From NCBI RefSeq assembly GCF_009176545.1, contig NZ_VTOJ01000001.1, positions 1,860,001-1,924,000 of the forward strand: a DNA stretch of 64,000 nt, in the 5' to 3' direction. The position numbers and the translations under genes were made by a program. Source of the stretch: Salinigranum salinum (GTDB taxonomy: Archaea > Halobacteriota > Halobacteria > Halobacteriales > Haloferacaceae). Positions 1-7,616 of this stretch are shown piece by piece (within the stretch, counting starts at the first letter, position 1; every line of letters begins with the position of its first letter). The notes below the pieces were generated by a model. The model had not been told where the DNA came from. It searched no databases and saw only the letters and a list, made by a program, of their open reading frames with translations.

Positions 1-1235
1 TCTGGCAGGACCGCCGCACGACGGACCGGGTCGAAGAGATTCAGGCCGAGGACAAGGTCGAGTGGATCCGCGGCAAGACCGGGCTGGAGTGTGACGCGTA
101 CTTCTCGGCGACGAAGGTCGAGTGGATCCTCGACAACGCCGATCCGATCAAGCTCTCGCGGTCGCGTCCCCAGGACGTCCGTGACCGCGCCGAGGACGGC
201 GAACTTATGATGGGGACCATCGACTCGTGGCTCATCTACAAGCTCACGGGCAACCACATCACCGACGTCACCAACGCGTCGCGGACGATGCTGTACAACA
301 TCCACGACAACGAGTGGGACCACGAACTCCTCGAGGAGTTCAACGTCCCCGCCTCGATGCTCCCCGAGGTCCGCCCGTCGTCGGACGACGAGTTCTACGG
401 CACGACGGCGGACGTCGGGTTCCTCGACGCCGACATCCCGGTCGCGGGCGCACTCGGCGACCAGCAGGCCGCACTGTTCGGTCAGACCTGTTTCGACGAG
501 GGCGACGCGAAGAACACCTACGGCACGGGGTCGTTCATGCTGATGAACACCGGCGAGGAGGCCGTCGCCTCCGAACACGGCCTGCTGACGACGATCGGTT
601 TCCAGCGCTCGGGCGAACCCGTCCAGTACGCCCTCGAGGGTGCGATCTTCATCACGGGGGCGGCGATCGAGTGGCTCGAGGACATGACGCTCATCGAGAA
701 CGCGGCCGAGACCGAAGAGCTGGCGCGGTCGGTCGACTCCAGCGACGACGTCTACCTCGTCCCCGCGTTCACCGGGCTCGGTGCCCCGCACTGGGACGGC
801 CGCGCCCGCGGGACCATCGTCGGGATGACCCGTGGGACGCGCCGCGAACACGTGGTGCGAGCGACGCTCGAGTCGATCGCCTACCAGACGCGCGACGTCG
901 CCGAGGCGATGGAAGCCGACTCCGGCATCGACATGGGCGCGCTGCGGGTCGACGGCGGGGCCGTGAAGAACAACTTCCTCTGCCAGCTGCAGGCGGACAT
1001 CATCGACACCGACATCGTCCGGCCGGTGGTCGACGAGACGACCGCGCTGGGATCGGCGTACGCGGCGGGACTCGCCGTCGGCTACTGGGACACGATCGAC
1101 GAACTGCGGGACAACTGGCAGGTCGACCGCGAGTTCGAACCCGACGCCGACGCGGATTACGAGTCGAACTACGAGCGCTGGAACGAGGCGGTCGCCCGCG
1201 CCGAAGACTGGGCCCGCGACGGTGGTGACGAGTAG
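1..1235 (+). CDS. glpK: Glycerol kinase, 5'-truncated by the window edge
   Basis: Phosphorylates glycerol to glycerol-3-phosphate with ATP, the first step of haloarchaeal glycerol use, in the cytoplasm. The frame is open from the first bases, so the N-terminus lies outside the window; about 411 of the usual ~510 residues are present. FGGY-kinase blocks typical of GlpK are visible: '[13 protein letters not shown]', '[10 protein letters not shown]', '[12 protein letters not shown]', '[15 protein letters not shown]' and '[12 protein letters not shown]'. The TAG stop is directly followed by the ATG of the next gene, so the two are cotranscribed. In Haloferax the glycerol-3-phosphate dehydrogenase subunits lie just upstream of glpK, which would be off this window. 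Identification is very secure. Confidence 0.97.
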   Translation, partial: WQDRRTTDRVEEIQAEDKVEWIRGKTGLECDAYFSATKVEWILDNADPIKLSRSRPQDVRDRAEDGELMMGTIDSWLIYKLTGNHITDVTNASRTMLYNIHDNEWDHELLEEFNVPASMLPEVRPSSDDEFYGTTADVGFLDADIPVAGALGDQQAALFGQTCFDEGDAKNTYGTGSFMLMNTGEEAVASEHGLLTTIGFQRSGEPVQYALEGAIFITGAAIEWLEDMTLIENAAETEELARSVDSSDDVYLVPAFTGLGAPHWDGRARGTIVGMTRGTRREHVVRATLESIAYQTRDVAEAMEADSGIDMGALRVDGGAVKNNFLCQLQADIIDTDIVRPVVDETTALGSAYAAGLAVGYWDTIDELRDNWQVDREFEPDADADYESNYERWNEAVARAEDWARDGGDE

Positions 1236-2312
1236 ATGAGCTTCCTCCTGCAGGCATCGGCGATCATCGACGCCATCGCGAGCCCGGGGCTGCTGCTCGC
1301 GGCGTTTGCAGGTGGCGCGTTCGGTGCGGCGCTCGGCGCGCTGCCAGCGTTCTGTTTCACCGGCTTCATGGTCATCGCCGGGGAAGCCGCGGCGTTCGCC
1401 AGCGGTGACCTCTCCGGTTCGATCACCGGTTCGATCGCCTTCGGTACGGTGTTCGGCCCACACATCTCCTTCGCCGGCGGTGCGGCCGCCGCAGCGTACG
1501 CGGCGAAGAAAGGGTACATGGACTTCGGCTTCGACTACCACGAGGCGAAGAACATCCCCGCGGCGCTCGGGACGCAGCCCGACGTCCTCGCCGTCGGTGG
1601 GCTGTTCGGGATCTTCGGCTACATCGTGACGACGATCTCCGCGAACCTCGCGGCGCCGTGGGACCCGATCGCGATCGCAGTCGTCCTCTCGGCGGTCGCA
1701 CACCGGCTCGTGTTCGGCTACGACCTGATCGGTGACGTCCGCGGCGGTGGCCTCTTCGACATGGGACCGTTCGAGCGCGAAGAGATGCGCCCGGCGTCCA
1801 GCGACGCCGCGGCGATGACCGACGGCGGCGAACCGGCCACGGACGGTGGCACGGCCAAACAGCGCCTCGCTACCGAGCCGTGGCTGCCCCACCAGTACGA
1901 GTGGGGCAACGTCGCGATGATCGGCCTCACCGCGGGCCTCATCGGCGGCGTCACGGCACTGACGACCGGGAGCCCGTTCCTGGCGTTCGGTATCAGCGCC
2001 GCGTCGCTGACGTTCCTCAACCTCGGCGTCGAGAAGATCCCGGTCACCCACCACATGACGCTGCCCGCGTCGACGGCCGCGCTGGCCGTCACGGGTAACA
2101 CCCCGGAGGTCACCGGGATCGCGATGGTGGCCGCCGGCATCTTCGGCATCAGTGGTGCGCTCACGGGCGAAGTCGTCCAGCGCATCTTCTACGCGCACGC
2201 CGACACGCACTTCGACCCGCCCGCTGCGGCCATCGTGGTGAACACGTTCTTCATCGCCGTGCTCACCATCGTTGGCGTCTTCAGCACGGCCGTCTGGGTC
2301 CCGATCCCGTAG
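1236..2312 (+). CDS. Multi-pass membrane protein of the glycerol operon, putative glycerol uptake facilitator
   Basis: A 358-residue integral membrane protein whose ATG abuts the stop of glpK. Hydrophobic Gly/Ala-rich segments at roughly residues 15-60, 65-95, 120-165, 225-275 and 280-355 suggest eight or more membrane spans. A hydrophilic, acidic loop lies near residues 185-220. In Haloferax volcanii a gene in the same place after glpK has been called glpX and proposed as a glycerol transporter; it is not related to the bacterial fructose-bisphosphatase GlpX or to aquaporins. The transport role here is inferred from position and topology only. No NPA motif of the MIP family is visible. Confidence 0.7.
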   Translation: MSFLLQASAIIDAIASPGLLLAAFAGGAFGAALGALPAFCFTGFMVIAGEAAAFASGDLSGSITGSIAFGTVFGPHISFAGGAAAAAYAAKKGYMDFGFDYHEAKNIPAALGTQPDVLAVGGLFGIFGYIVTTISANLAAPWDPIAIAVVLSAVAHRLVFGYDLIGDVRGGGLFDMGPFEREEMRPASSDAAAMTDGGEPATDGGTAKQRLATEPWLPHQYEWGNVAMIGLTAGLIGGVTALTTGSPFLAFGISAASLTFLNLGVEKIPVTHHMTLPASTAALAVTGNTPEVTGIAMVAAGIFGISGALTGEVVQRIFYAHADTHFDPPAAAIVVNTFFIAVLTIVGVFSTAVWVPIP

Positions 2313-2463
2313 TCGGGTCCAGACGGCGGCCGGGGCGGTCCCGGTGCTCCCCGTATCACCATCAGACCACCCGTTCGGTGGCGCTCCCGCAGACGTGTCG
2401 TCGCACGATCGACGCAGTGACGCACAGCAGATCCGTCACGTGACTCCCCGCTCCAGAATCGGC

Positions 2464-3654
2464 ATGGACCTCGACGAACGAATCGAACGACGTCGCCGCG
2501 GCGAGAGCGAACGCGCACTCGTCCGCGACTTCGACGTGCTGAGCCCCGTCACGCACCTGGCCGAGCCCAACGGGCGAGGGCCCGTCCTCGAACGGCTGCT
2601 CGACGTCCTCGACCCGACGTTCGACGGCCAGCTCCCGGGCGACGCGTACGTCTGGGGACCGAAGGGTGCCGGGAAGTCGGCGGTCGTCAGCGCACTGTTC
2701 GGGCTGCTGTCCGAACAGAACAGCCGCCGCCGTTCGACGATCCTGACGACGACACGGGCCGTCGCACCACCGACGACGGTCTTCGTCTACGTGGACGCAC
2801 GGTACGCCACCAGCGAGTTCGCGCTGTACCACGACATCCTCGACAGCATCGTCGAGGAGTCGGTCCCCGAGGGGGGCATCGGCACGGCCGACCTCCGCGA
2901 TCGACTGCACGACGAACTCACCGGCTCGACACAGGCGGTCGTCGCCGTCGACCACCTCAACGAGTTCGACACGTTCTCCACGGCGCAGGTCGCGGAGTTG
3001 CTCGACATGTCGTCGGTCGCGTACGTCGCCATCGGCCGCGACCCGCCACCGTCGGCGTCGGACTCGCCCGGCGAGACGATCGCCGTCGACGTCGACGAGA
3101 CGGTCGAAGTCCCCCGGTACGAGCCACACGCGCTCGTCGACCTGCTCACGCAACGGGCGTCGCTCGGTCTCGCACGGGGGGCACTGTCACATCCGGATAT
3201 CCGCGAGGTGGCCTCGTGGGCCGACGGCGACGCTCACGACGCCCTCGCGGCCGTCTTCGGCGCTGCCGACCACGCCCTCGAACGCGGTGCGGATCGGCTC
3301 ACGACGGCGGATCTCGAACCCGGCATGGAGGCCGTCCCCTGGCAGTCCGTGTCGCTCGGACGTGTGCTCGCGCTGCCGGAGAACCGACAGCGAATCCTCC
3401 TCCGGCTCCTCGACCTCGACGCCGCCGCGGTGTCCTCGGTCACCGCCGCGACGGACGCGCTCACCGCCGATCCGCGGGTCGGTCTCTCGGCGACGACGGT
3501 CAAACGAGTCCTCTACGAACTCGCGGAGGCGGGCATCGTCAAACGGGTCGAGACGGAAGGCGACAGCGGACTCGGTCGACCGCCGAGTCGGCTCGAACCG
3601 CAGTTCCCGACCCGCGTGTTCCGGCGGCTCGTCGACCTCTCCGGCGGAGACTGA
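2464..3654 (+). CDS. Orc1/Cdc6-like AAA+ ATPase with C-terminal winged helix
   Basis: A 396-residue protein resembling archaeal Orc1/Cdc6 initiators. The ATG in front of 'MDLDERIERRRRGESERAL' was preferred over upstream starts because the longer reading is Ser/Pro/Arg-rich and noncoding in style. Walker A 'GPKGAGKS' is near residue 62. The Walker B equivalent reads 'VVAVDHLNEFD', so the usual catalytic DE is DH. A sensor-like 'AYVAIGRDPP' follows, then a C-terminal winged helix (about residues 305-390, 'SATTVKRVLYELAEAGIVKRV'). Haloarchaea have many Orc paralogues, several not tied to origins. No AT-rich DNA or origin-recognition repeats are seen beside this gene, so an active origin here is not supported. 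Confidence 0.8.
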   Translation: MDLDERIERRRRGESERALVRDFDVLSPVTHLAEPNGRGPVLERLLDVLDPTFDGQLPGDAYVWGPKGAGKSAVVSALFGLLSEQNSRRRSTILTTTRAVAPPTTVFVYVDARYATSEFALYHDILDSIVEESVPEGGIGTADLRDRLHDELTGSTQAVVAVDHLNEFDTFSTAQVAELLDMSSVAYVAIGRDPPPSASDSPGETIAVDVDETVEVPRYEPHALVDLLTQRASLGLARGALSHPDIREVASWADGDAHDALAAVFGAADHALERGADRLTTADLEPGMEAVPWQSVSLGRVLALPENRQRILLRLLDLDAAAVSSVTAATDALTADPRVGLSATTVKRVLYELAEAGIVKRVETEGDSGLGRPPSRLEPQFPTRVFRRLVDLSGGD

Positions 3655-3736
3655 ACCCGGCTCGCCCCCGGGTCGAGGACGCCAGTCTCGCCGGACGACC
3701 GACGGCTCTTTGTCGCCCGACGGTCGACCGACGCGC

Positions 3737-4414
3737 ATGGTACCACCGCTCGCGCTCGACATCGACGGGACGCTCACGACGCCCGCCGGTGCCGTCGATC
3801 CGCGCGTCTTCGACGTCCTCCCCGCGTGGGACGCCCCCGTCGTCTTTGCCACCGGGAAGGCGTTCCCCTACCCGGTCGCGCTCTGTCACTTCCTCGGCGT
3901 CCCCGAGATCGTCGTCGCCGAGAACGGCGGCGTGGTCTGCGTCGACGACACCGTCCGGTTCGCCGGGGACCGCGGCCGGGCCGAACGGGTGATCGAGGCG
4001 TTCGAGGCCCGCGGCGGTGACACCGGATGGGGTGCCGCCGACCTCGCGAACCGCTGGCGCGAGACGGAGCTGATCACCCGGACCACCGCCGACGAGCGCC
4101 TCCTCCGGGAGGTGGCCGCCGAGTTCGAGATGGAGGTCGTCGACACGGGGTACGCCTACCACGTGAAGACGCCCGGCGTCGAGAAGGGCGACGGGCTCGA
4201 ACTCGTCGCCGACGAACTCGGTCTTTCGCCTACGCAGTTCGTCGCCGTCGGCGACAGCGAGAACGACGCGTCGACGTTCGCGGTCGCGGGCCGGTCGTTC
4301 GCAGTGGCGAACGCCGACGCGGTCGCCCGGGAGGCCGCCGCCGTCGTGCTCGACGAGAGCTACATGGACGGGACGCTGGCAGCGCTCGAGACGCTCACCA
4401 CGCTCGGGGACTGA
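3737..4414 (+). CDS. Archaeal-type phosphoglycolate phosphatase (HAD, Cof subfamily)
   Basis: A 225-residue HAD-superfamily phosphatase predicted to hydrolyse 2-phosphoglycolate to glycolate. HAD motif I is the N-terminal 'LALDIDGTLTTP' (nucleophile and acid Asp). Motif II is in 'VVFATGKAF', motif III Lys in 'HVKTPGVEKGDGLEL', and motif IV 'AVGDSENDASTF'. The short length and type-C2b cap match the archaeal TA0175-like phosphoglycolate phosphatases. The start is the ATG in 'cgcatggtacc'; upstream sequence in frame overlaps the previous gene and is not coding in character. It converges on the cutA pair. Substrate specificity is by family, since sucrose-phosphate phosphatase-like relatives share these motifs. 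Confidence 0.88.
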   Translation: MVPPLALDIDGTLTTPAGAVDPRVFDVLPAWDAPVVFATGKAFPYPVALCHFLGVPEIVVAENGGVVCVDDTVRFAGDRGRAERVIEAFEARGGDTGWGAADLANRWRETELITRTTADERLLREVAAEFEMEVVDTGYAYHVKTPGVEKGDGLELVADELGLSPTQFVAVGDSENDASTFAVAGRSFAVANADAVAREAAAVVLDESYMDGTLAALETLTTLGD

Positions 4415-4420
4415 AGCCGG

Positions 4421-4735
4421 TCAGTCGGGGGACGGCGTCGTCTCGTCGTCGATCCAGTCCGCGAACGGCGCGAGCACGTCCGTCGCGTCGAACCGCTCGA
4501 CGCAGGGAACCTCGTACGGGTGAAGGTCGACGACGCGGGCGACGAGGTCGTCGTACCGGTCGTCGGTCGTCTTCGCCAGGAGGATCACCTCGTCGTCTTC
4601 GACTACCTCGCCCTCCCAGCGGTACGTCGACCCACAGGCGACGCGGTTGACGCAGGCGGCGAGCCGCTCGGCGACGAGCGTCCGCGCGACCTCCTCGGCC
4701 GCCTCTGGTGGCGCGGTGACGTAGACGGTCGGCAT
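4421..4735 (-). CDS. cutA: CutA1 divalent-cation tolerance protein
   Basis: A 104-residue CutA1-family protein, a trimeric ferredoxin-like fold of unclear function associated with copper and other divalent metals in bacteria. Family blocks are 'PPEAAEEVARTLVAERLAAC', 'STYRWEGEVVEDDEVILLAK' and 'HPYEVPCVE'. The conserved Cys in 'ACVNRV' and the 'HPYEVP' segment are intact. The ATG in front of 'PTVYVTAPP' gives the usual family length; upstream extension runs into the neighbouring gene in another frame. It starts 2 bp after the stop of the small zinc protein, so both are read from one promoter. Confidence 0.93.
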   Translation of the reverse strand: MPTVYVTAPPEAAEEVARTLVAERLAACVNRVACGSTYRWEGEVVEDDEVILLAKTTDDRYDDLVARVVDLHPYEVPCVERFDATDVLAPFADWIDDETTPSPD

Positions 4736-4737
4736 CG

Positions 4738-4920
4738 TCACCCGAACGGTGCGAACTGGCCGTTGATGTCCCACTCGTGGACGCAGTAGACGTTGCCGGC
4801 GACCCGTTCGCCGTCGTTGACGACGATGCGCCAGCTCTCGACGGTCGCGTCCCAGTTCTCCTGACGGCCACACCGCTCGCACGTGCGGTCGGTCGGCCGT
4901 CGTAGCTCGCCCTCGGTCAT
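4738..4920 (-). CDS. Small haloarchaeal zinc-ribbon-like protein (HEWDINGQF family)
   Basis: A 60-residue protein with a CxxC knuckle ('TCERCGRQENW', residues about 14-24) and a C-terminal 'VYCVHEWDINGQF' that supplies a further Cys and His, so one zinc site is likely. Such tiny zinc proteins are abundant and well conserved in haloarchaea, but the role of this one is not known to me. It is the first gene of a two-gene unit with cutA (2 bp spacing). The TATA-like palindrome at 4942-4952 sits about 25 bp before the ATG, fitting a leaderless transcript. Confidence 0.85.
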   Translation of the reverse strand: MTEGELRRPTDRTCERCGRQENWDATVESWRIVVNDGERVAGNVYCVHEWDINGQFAPFG

Positions 4921-4941
4921 ACGTCGACGGGCGCCCGCCAG

Positions 4942-4952
4942 GGGTTTAACCC
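4942..4952 (-). promoter_or_regulatory. TATA-like palindrome of the zinc protein/cutA unit
   Basis: The sequence gggtttaaccc is a perfect 11-bp palindrome in a GC-rich context, placed about 25-30 bp before the ATG at 4920. This is the normal position of a haloarchaeal TATA box for a leaderless message. Whether the palindrome also binds a regulator is not known. Confidence 0.55.
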
Positions 4953-4956
4953 TGTC

Positions 4957-5535
4957 TCAGTTCGGCGTCCGGTCACGGTCGGCCGTGGACGGCTCGCCGT
5001 CTCGGGCGGAGACGGCCGTATCGACGGCCGGCGCGTGCTCGCGGAGCGGGATCAGCGGTGCCGCCCGAACGACGACCTCGAAGGCGTGGCCGTCCAGCGT
5101 GGTCTGTCGGCGACCGCGGTGAGCGAAGCCGTGGCGGTCGTAGAACGCGTGTCCGACCCCGTTCGCGGCCAGCACCACCGCACGGAGCGTCGTCGCCACA
5201 GGGAGGCGCCTGGCGACCGCGCCCAGGAGCGCCGTCCCCACGCCCTCGCCCCACTCGTCGGGGTGGACGTACAGTCGCGAGAGCGTCGCCTCTTCGTCCT
5301 CACACGCGCGCCCACCCTGTGCGAACCCGACGACGCTGCCCGGTCGCTCGGCGACGACGAACGGCTCGTGGTCGCGCACCGCGTCCCGGAGCGCGGTCGG
5401 TTCGTACCAGTCGTCGACGAGAGTGTCGACGGTCGCGGGGCCGAGCGGGTCGTCGTACGCGGCGTGCCAGGCGGGACGCGCGACGGCGCGGATCGCGGGC
5501 ACGTCGGCGACGACCGCGTCGCGGACGCTGAACAC
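4957..5535 (-). CDS. GNAT-family N-acetyltransferase
   Basis: A 192-residue GNAT-fold acetyltransferase. The acetyl-CoA-binding motif A is 'HPDEWGEGVGTALL', followed by motif B 'GHAFYDRHGF', which is classical for the family; the substrate cannot be told. The start is taken as the GTG reading 'VFSVRDAVVADVPAIRAV': this puts the beta-1 strand at the N-terminus and lies about 25 bp after the TATA-like 'cctaatac' on the minus strand. Longer readings cross the divergent methyltransferase promoter. The last ~20 residues are polar and probably disordered. It is divergent from the methyltransferase gene at 5590. Confidence 0.82.
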   Translation of the reverse strand: MFSVRDAVVADVPAIRAVARPAWHAAYDDPLGPATVDTLVDDWYEPTALRDAVRDHEPFVVAERPGSVVGFAQGGRACEDEEATLSRLYVHPDEWGEGVGTALLGAVARRLPVATTLRAVVLAANGVGHAFYDRHGFAHRGRRQTTLDGHAFEVVVRAAPLIPLREHAPAVDTAVSARDGEPSTADRDRTPN

Positions 5536-5589
5536 ACCTGGTCCGCCGCGGGCCGCAGGTATTAGGGTTCCGCTGCTCCTCGCTCGACC

Positions 5590-6150
5590 ATGGGATTTCA
5601 CACGTTCGACGTCGACCGCGCGGACGCGCTCGACGACCCCAGCCGGTACCGGTTCTGTTCGCGCGAGGAACTGCTCTCGCTGCTCTCCCCCGCGCCGACG
5701 GACGTGGTCGCCGACCTCGGGAGCGGGACGGGATTTTACACCGACGAGGTGGCGCCACACGTGGCGACGCTGTACGCCGTCGACGTCCAGACCGAGATGC
5801 ACGGACTCTACCGCGAAAAGGGTCTCCCGCCGAACGTCGACCTCGTGACCGCCGAGGTCGCCGACCTCCCGTTCGCCGACGACGCGCTCGACGCCGCGTT
5901 CTCGACGATGACCTACCACGAGTTCGCCACGGACGAGTCGCTGGCGGAGCTCGCGCGCGTGGTCCGGCCCGGCGGGCGCGTCGTGACCGTCGACTGGTCC
6001 GCCCGGGGCGACGGGGTCGACGGCCCGCCGACCGACGAGCGGTACGACCTCGGCCACGCCGTCTCGGCGTTCGCCGACGCCGGCTTCGCCACGACACACG
6101 CCGTCTCCCGCCGCGAGACGTTCGTCTCCGTCGCCCGCCGCGACGCCTGA
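5590..6150 (+). CDS. Class I SAM-dependent methyltransferase
   Basis: A 186-residue Rossmann-fold methyltransferase of the UbiE/Methyltransf_11 type. SAM motif I is 'VADLGSGTGFYTDEVA' (about residues 40-55), the acidic end of beta-2 is 'LYAVDVQTEMH', and motif post-I/II appears as 'VTAEVADLPFADDALDAAF'. 'GGRVVTVDWSA' is the beta-5/6 region. The ATG at 5590 follows 'cgctcgacc' and gives a compact domain without extra sequence. The substrate is unknown. It is divergently transcribed from the GNAT gene with only 54 bp between them, so the two promoters overlap. Confidence 0.88.
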   Translation: MGFHTFDVDRADALDDPSRYRFCSREELLSLLSPAPTDVVADLGSGTGFYTDEVAPHVATLYAVDVQTEMHGLYREKGLPPNVDLVTAEVADLPFADDALDAAFSTMTYHEFATDESLAELARVVRPGGRVVTVDWSARGDGVDGPPTDERYDLGHAVSAFADAGFATTHAVSRRETFVSVARRDA

Positions 6151-6230
6151 TCCGTACCGCCGTGGTGGACGCCCCCGGGCGACCCGAGCTGGCGGTTCGT
6201 CCATCGACTCCCGAACTGGACGGGGAATGT

Positions 6231-6368
6231 ACATAAATGGCCACGATAACCCTGTAAAAATAAACGATCGTCTTCTTTAACTCGATTTCGGTTCGAGACT
6301 ATACACATTATATTGTTAAATGACGTAAGAGGAAAACCGTTAATCGGGGACGTGGGTGATCGGCTACC
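6231..6368. other. AT-rich intergenic island
   Basis: About 140 bp markedly richer in A/T than anything within several kb, with runs such as 'tgtaaaaataaac' and 'cattatattgttaaatg'. It contains a small hairpin 'ctcgatttcggttcgag' (5-bp stem). The 3' end supplies the promoter of the 51-residue zinc protein ('gttaatcgg', about 28 bp before its ATG). I see no ORF with coding character in it. It could be a regulator-binding region or a trace of an old insertion. Confidence 0.5.
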
Positions 6369-6524
6369 ATGGTAGTACACAACGCCTCGATCGACCCGCA
6401 CAGGAGCACGCGCGACTACTACGAGTGTCGGTCCTGTGGGGCGCGCGCGACGAGCGAGCGCCGACTGGAGACCTGCCCCGACTGCGGCGGCGACGTCCGG
6501 AACATCGCCGTCGCCCGCGAGTAG
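6369..6524 (+). CDS. Rubrerythrin-like-domain small zinc protein
   Basis: A 51-residue protein with two CxxC pairs: 'YECRSCGAR' (Cys20, Cys23) and 'TCPDCGGDVRNIAVARE' (Cys36, Cys39). This is the spacing of the rubredoxin-like zinc ribbon found at the C-terminus of rubrerythrins. Stand-alone versions of about this length are common in haloarchaea and have no assigned role. The ATG lies in 'ctaccatggtag' and the stop TAG at 6522-6524. A TATA-like element about 28 bp upstream, in the AT-rich island, supports a separate promoter. Confidence 0.82.
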   Translation: MVVHNASIDPHRSTRDYYECRSCGARATSERRLETCPDCGGDVRNIAVARE

Positions 6525-6623
6525 CGCGGCGACCGCGACGCACGCGTCAGTCTTCTCGCGGTCTCGTCTGCATCCGGAGAGACGGGTCCCCGTCGCTCCG
6601 TCACGTTCGTCCCGTCCGGATCG

Positions 6624-7616
6624 TCACGTGGTCTCGGACTCCTCGGCGTCGAGTCCGAGCGACGTGCTCCGCTCGACGAGGAGCACGACCGCACCGCCGA
6701 CGACCGCGGCGGCGAGGAACGTCCCGGCGAGCTCCGGCGTCCAGCTCCGGTTCGCCTCGGCGAGGCGACGGCCGACGTCGGCCACCGGGGCGCGCAGCGC
6801 GCCGACGATGAGGCTGACGAGGAAGGCCAGCGTCGCCTCGCGGCGGCGGCTGAGCGCCCACCGGACGACGTGCGAGGTGGTGAACAGCCCGACGAACGCC
6901 CCGGTGACGAACGTCCCAACGGTCACGAGCGAGGGACCGAGCCCCGGGACGGTCCCGCCGAGGGCGGCGGCGAGGACGCCGTCGACGGCCTCGCGGAGGG
7001 TCCCGATCATGAACTCGTACTGGCCGATGAGGATGAGGATGAGCGACCCCGAGATGCCGGGGAGCACGAGCGCACTGACGGCGATCATCCCGGCGAAGAA
7101 CGTCACCAGGGGGCGGTGGCCGAACGTCGCGGCGGCCTGGCCCGAGACGACGAACGCGACGACGAACCCCGTGACTGCGGCCGCGATTCGCCCGCGCGTG
7201 TCGAGGTGGACGTCGCTCCACAGCACCACGGCCGAGGCGCCGATGAGCCCGAAGAAGAAGCCGAACGTGAGCACGGGGATCGTCTCGAGCGCCGTGTCGA
7301 CGAGACGCGTCACGGTGACGACGGCCGTCACGACGCCCGTTCCCAGTACGACGAGGAACACCAGATCCATCTCCGCGACGGCGCGCCACGCCGTGTCGCG
7401 GTCCTCGCCGGGGACGACCGCGCTCAGGAGGTCGCGGAGACGGCCGGGCGAGACGGCCGTGATCGCACCGATGAGTCGCTCGTAGACGCCGGTGATGAGG
7501 GCGATGGTCCCGCCGGAGACGCCGGGGACGGCGTCGGCGATGCCCATACAGACGCCCTTCGCGTAGATGACGAGCCAGCCGAGGGCCGCCTCACGCCGGG
7601 TCGGTTCAGCGGACAC
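6624..7616 (-). CDS. DUF368 membrane protein, candidate polyprenyl (dolichyl)-phosphate transporter
   Basis: A 330-residue protein with about eight to ten membrane spans and the DUF368 signature 'GVCMGIADAVPGVSGGTIALITGVYERLI' region near its N-terminus, repeated in weaker form as 'VLPGISGSLILILIGQYEFM' in the second half. Bacterial DUF368 (PopT) proteins have been reported as undecaprenyl-phosphate translocases that return the lipid carrier to the cytoplasmic face. The start is taken as the GTG reading 'VSAEPTRREA', which lies inside the last codons of aglB (11-bp overlap), so the two are translationally coupled. By inference it recycles the dolichyl-phosphate released by AglB. Confidence 0.85.
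   Translation of the reverse strand: MSAEPTRREAALGWLVIYAKGVCMGIADAVPGVSGGTIALITGVYERLIGAITAVSPGRLRDLLSAVVPGEDRDTAWRAVAEMDLVFLVVLGTGVVTAVVTVTRLVDTALETIPVLTFGFFFGLIGASAVVLWSDVHLDTRGRIAAAVTGFVVAFVVSGQAAATFGHRPLVTFFAGMIAVSALVLPGISGSLILILIGQYEFMIGTLREAVDGVLAAALGGTVPGLGPSLVTVGTFVTGAFVGLFTTSHVVRWALSRRREATLAFLVSLIVGALRAPVADVGRRLAEANRSWTPELAGTFLAAAVVGGAVVLLVERSTSLGLDAEESETT

Noticed and set aside
2313..2463. Possible replication origin next to the Orc-like gene
   Set aside because: The gap is short and GC-rich, with no repeated origin-recognition motifs or AT-rich unwinding element.
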